DNA of 13,639 nucleotides. Source: an uncultured Desulfotignum sp. (lineage in GTDB: Bacteria > Desulfobacterota > Desulfobacteria > Desulfobacterales > Desulfobacteraceae). The position numbers and the translations under genes were made by a program. Numbering within the stretch: the stretch's first letter is position 1; every line of letters begins with the position of its first letter. The stretch is taken from NCBI GenBank assembly GCA_937951975.1, contig CALGAJ010000035.1, forward strand, positions 1 through 13,639. The letters are read 5' to 3'. The notes under the pieces are model-generated. The model searched no databases. It was not told the DNA's origin and was given only the letters and a program-made list of their open reading frames with translations. Positions 12,875 to 13,639 of this stretch are shown here, piece after piece.

Positions 12875-13639
12875 ATGGGATTTGACCACACGTCCGTGAT
12901 GCCGGCGGAAGTTTTTGCGTATCAGAACCTGAAACCCGGTGATATCTGTGTGGACGGGACCCTGGGAGGCGCGGGACATGCCCGTGCAACCATACAGGCC
13001 ATTCTCCCGGACGGACTGTTCATCGGAATCGATCAGGATCTGGATGCCATCACCCACGCCCGCAACGTGCTGCACCCGTTCAAACAGAACATCATTCTGG
13101 TTCATGACAATTTCTCGCACCTTTCAGCGATCCTGGATCAGCATGATATCACCCGGGTGAATGCCATTGTGCTGGACTTGGGCTTTTCATTCAACCAGAT
13201 CACCCGGGCACACCGGGGATTCAGTTTCAACCGGGATGAACCTTTAGACATGCGGATGGATACCCGACAGAACATGACGGCTGAAATCATAGTAAACACC
13301 TTTTCTCAGCAGGCCCTGGCAGACCTGTTTTTTTCCTTTGGCGAAGAAAAATTTTCCCGCCGCATTGCCGGGGCCATTGTCCGGGAACGGACCGTTCATC
13401 CTTTGAAAACCACCCGGCAATTGACCCGGATCATTGTGGACTCCATCCCCAAAGCCCGGGCCGCCGCGTCAAAAATACATCCGGCCACTCGCGTATTTCA
13501 GGCGCTGCGCATTGCCGTGAACCGGGAACTGGATCATCTGACCCGGTTCATGGAACAGGTCCCGGACCTGCTGACCCCGGGCGGCCGAGTCTGTATCATC
13601 AGCTTTCACTCCCTGGAGGACCGCATTGTCAAACAGCAT
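12875..13639 (+). CDS. rsmH: RsmH, 16S rRNA m4C1402 methyltransferase (3' end outside window)
   Basis: S-adenosylmethionine-dependent methyltransferase that N4-methylates C1402 of 16S rRNA in the decoding centre (formerly MraW). The first 255 residues are in the window and the frame is open to the edge; roughly 50-60 more would be expected. The start MGFDHTSVMPAEV has the family's His-x-Ser-Val-Met entry; VDGTLGGAGHA (about 27-37) is the SAM-binding loop, FIGIDQDLDAI (about 50-60) the acidic adenosine-binding strand, then VLDLGFSFNQI, RGFSFNRDEPLDMRMD, the helical insertion, and near the end FQALRIAVNREL and CIISFHSLEDRIVKQ. The segment DLGFSFNQ differs from the common DLGVSSPQ. Directly downstream of mraZ, the classical dcw order. 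Confidence 0.94.
   Translation, partial: MGFDHTSVMPAEVFAYQNLKPGDICVDGTLGGAGHARATIQAILPDGLFIGIDQDLDAITHARNVLHPFKQNIILVHDNFSHLSAILDQHDITRVNAIVLDLGFSFNQITRAHRGFSFNRDEPLDMRMDTRQNMTAEIIVNTFSQQALADLFFSFGEEKFSRRIAGAIVRERTVHPLKTTRQLTRIIVDSIPKARAAASKIHPATRVFQALRIAVNRELDHLTRFMEQVPDLLTPGGRVCIISFHSLEDRIVKQH

Overview
The window looks like chromosomal core DNA from a sulfate-reducing deltaproteobacterium of the Desulfobacteraceae type (Desulfobacter/Desulfotignum-like; the genus is an inference). The evidence is moderately GC-rich coding sequence with frequent CCGG-rich codons, a selenocysteine-containing HesB/IscA-like protein of the kind known from this group, a BirA-type biotin repressor with its operator, and the start of the division/cell-wall (dcw) cluster. 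There are no phage, IS, CRISPR, rRNA or tRNA genes.

Layout. (1) At the left edge, minus strand, lies the 5' part of an A-type Fe-S protein gene (1-143, running off the window). Its codon 33 is an in-frame TGA, read here as selenocysteine, with a SECIS-like hairpin just downstream. A good sigma70 promoter and an inverted repeat at the presumed transcription start lie upstream. (2) Plus strand 384-2190: galE, overlapped by a RimK-like ATP-grasp gene of unknown substrate. (3) Minus strand 2200-2739: an unrecognised 179-residue protein, convergent with the ATP-grasp gene. (4) Plus strand 2877-5903: a compact biotin acquisition operon birA-bioY-bioM-bioN (regulator/ligase plus a complete ECF-type biotin importer). 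A near-perfect BirA operator spans the birA start codon. (5) Plus strand 6030-12195: a run of closely spaced genes. It begins with a small protein built of two ribbon-helix-helix-like units, followed by an ABC-2 exporter ATPase, its permease, a Gldg-family auxiliary protein, a DUF4340-like membrane-anchored protein and a PlsC-type acyltransferase. (6) Plus strand 12432 to the right edge: mraZ and the first 255 codons of rsmH, the start of the dcw cluster. Three GTGnn direct repeats with a 10-nt period lie upstream of mraZ and fit an MraZ autoregulatory operator.

How the genes work together. The biotin block is self-contained: BirA senses biotinyl-AMP, biotinylates carboxylases and represses its own operon, while BioYMN imports biotin. 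No biotin synthesis genes are present in the window. The ABC-2/Gldg/DUF4340 block resembles the 'gliding-motility-type' ABC systems that occur in many non-gliding bacteria. Its role is unknown; the leading tandem RHH-like protein may be its local regulator.

The best candidates for follow-up are the selenocysteine HesB-like protein, which a standard gene caller would stop at 32 residues; the start-codon-spanning BirA operator on an apparently SD-less, possibly leaderless birA; the tandem RHH-like protein with its own inverted-repeat operator candidate; and the MraZ repeat array.
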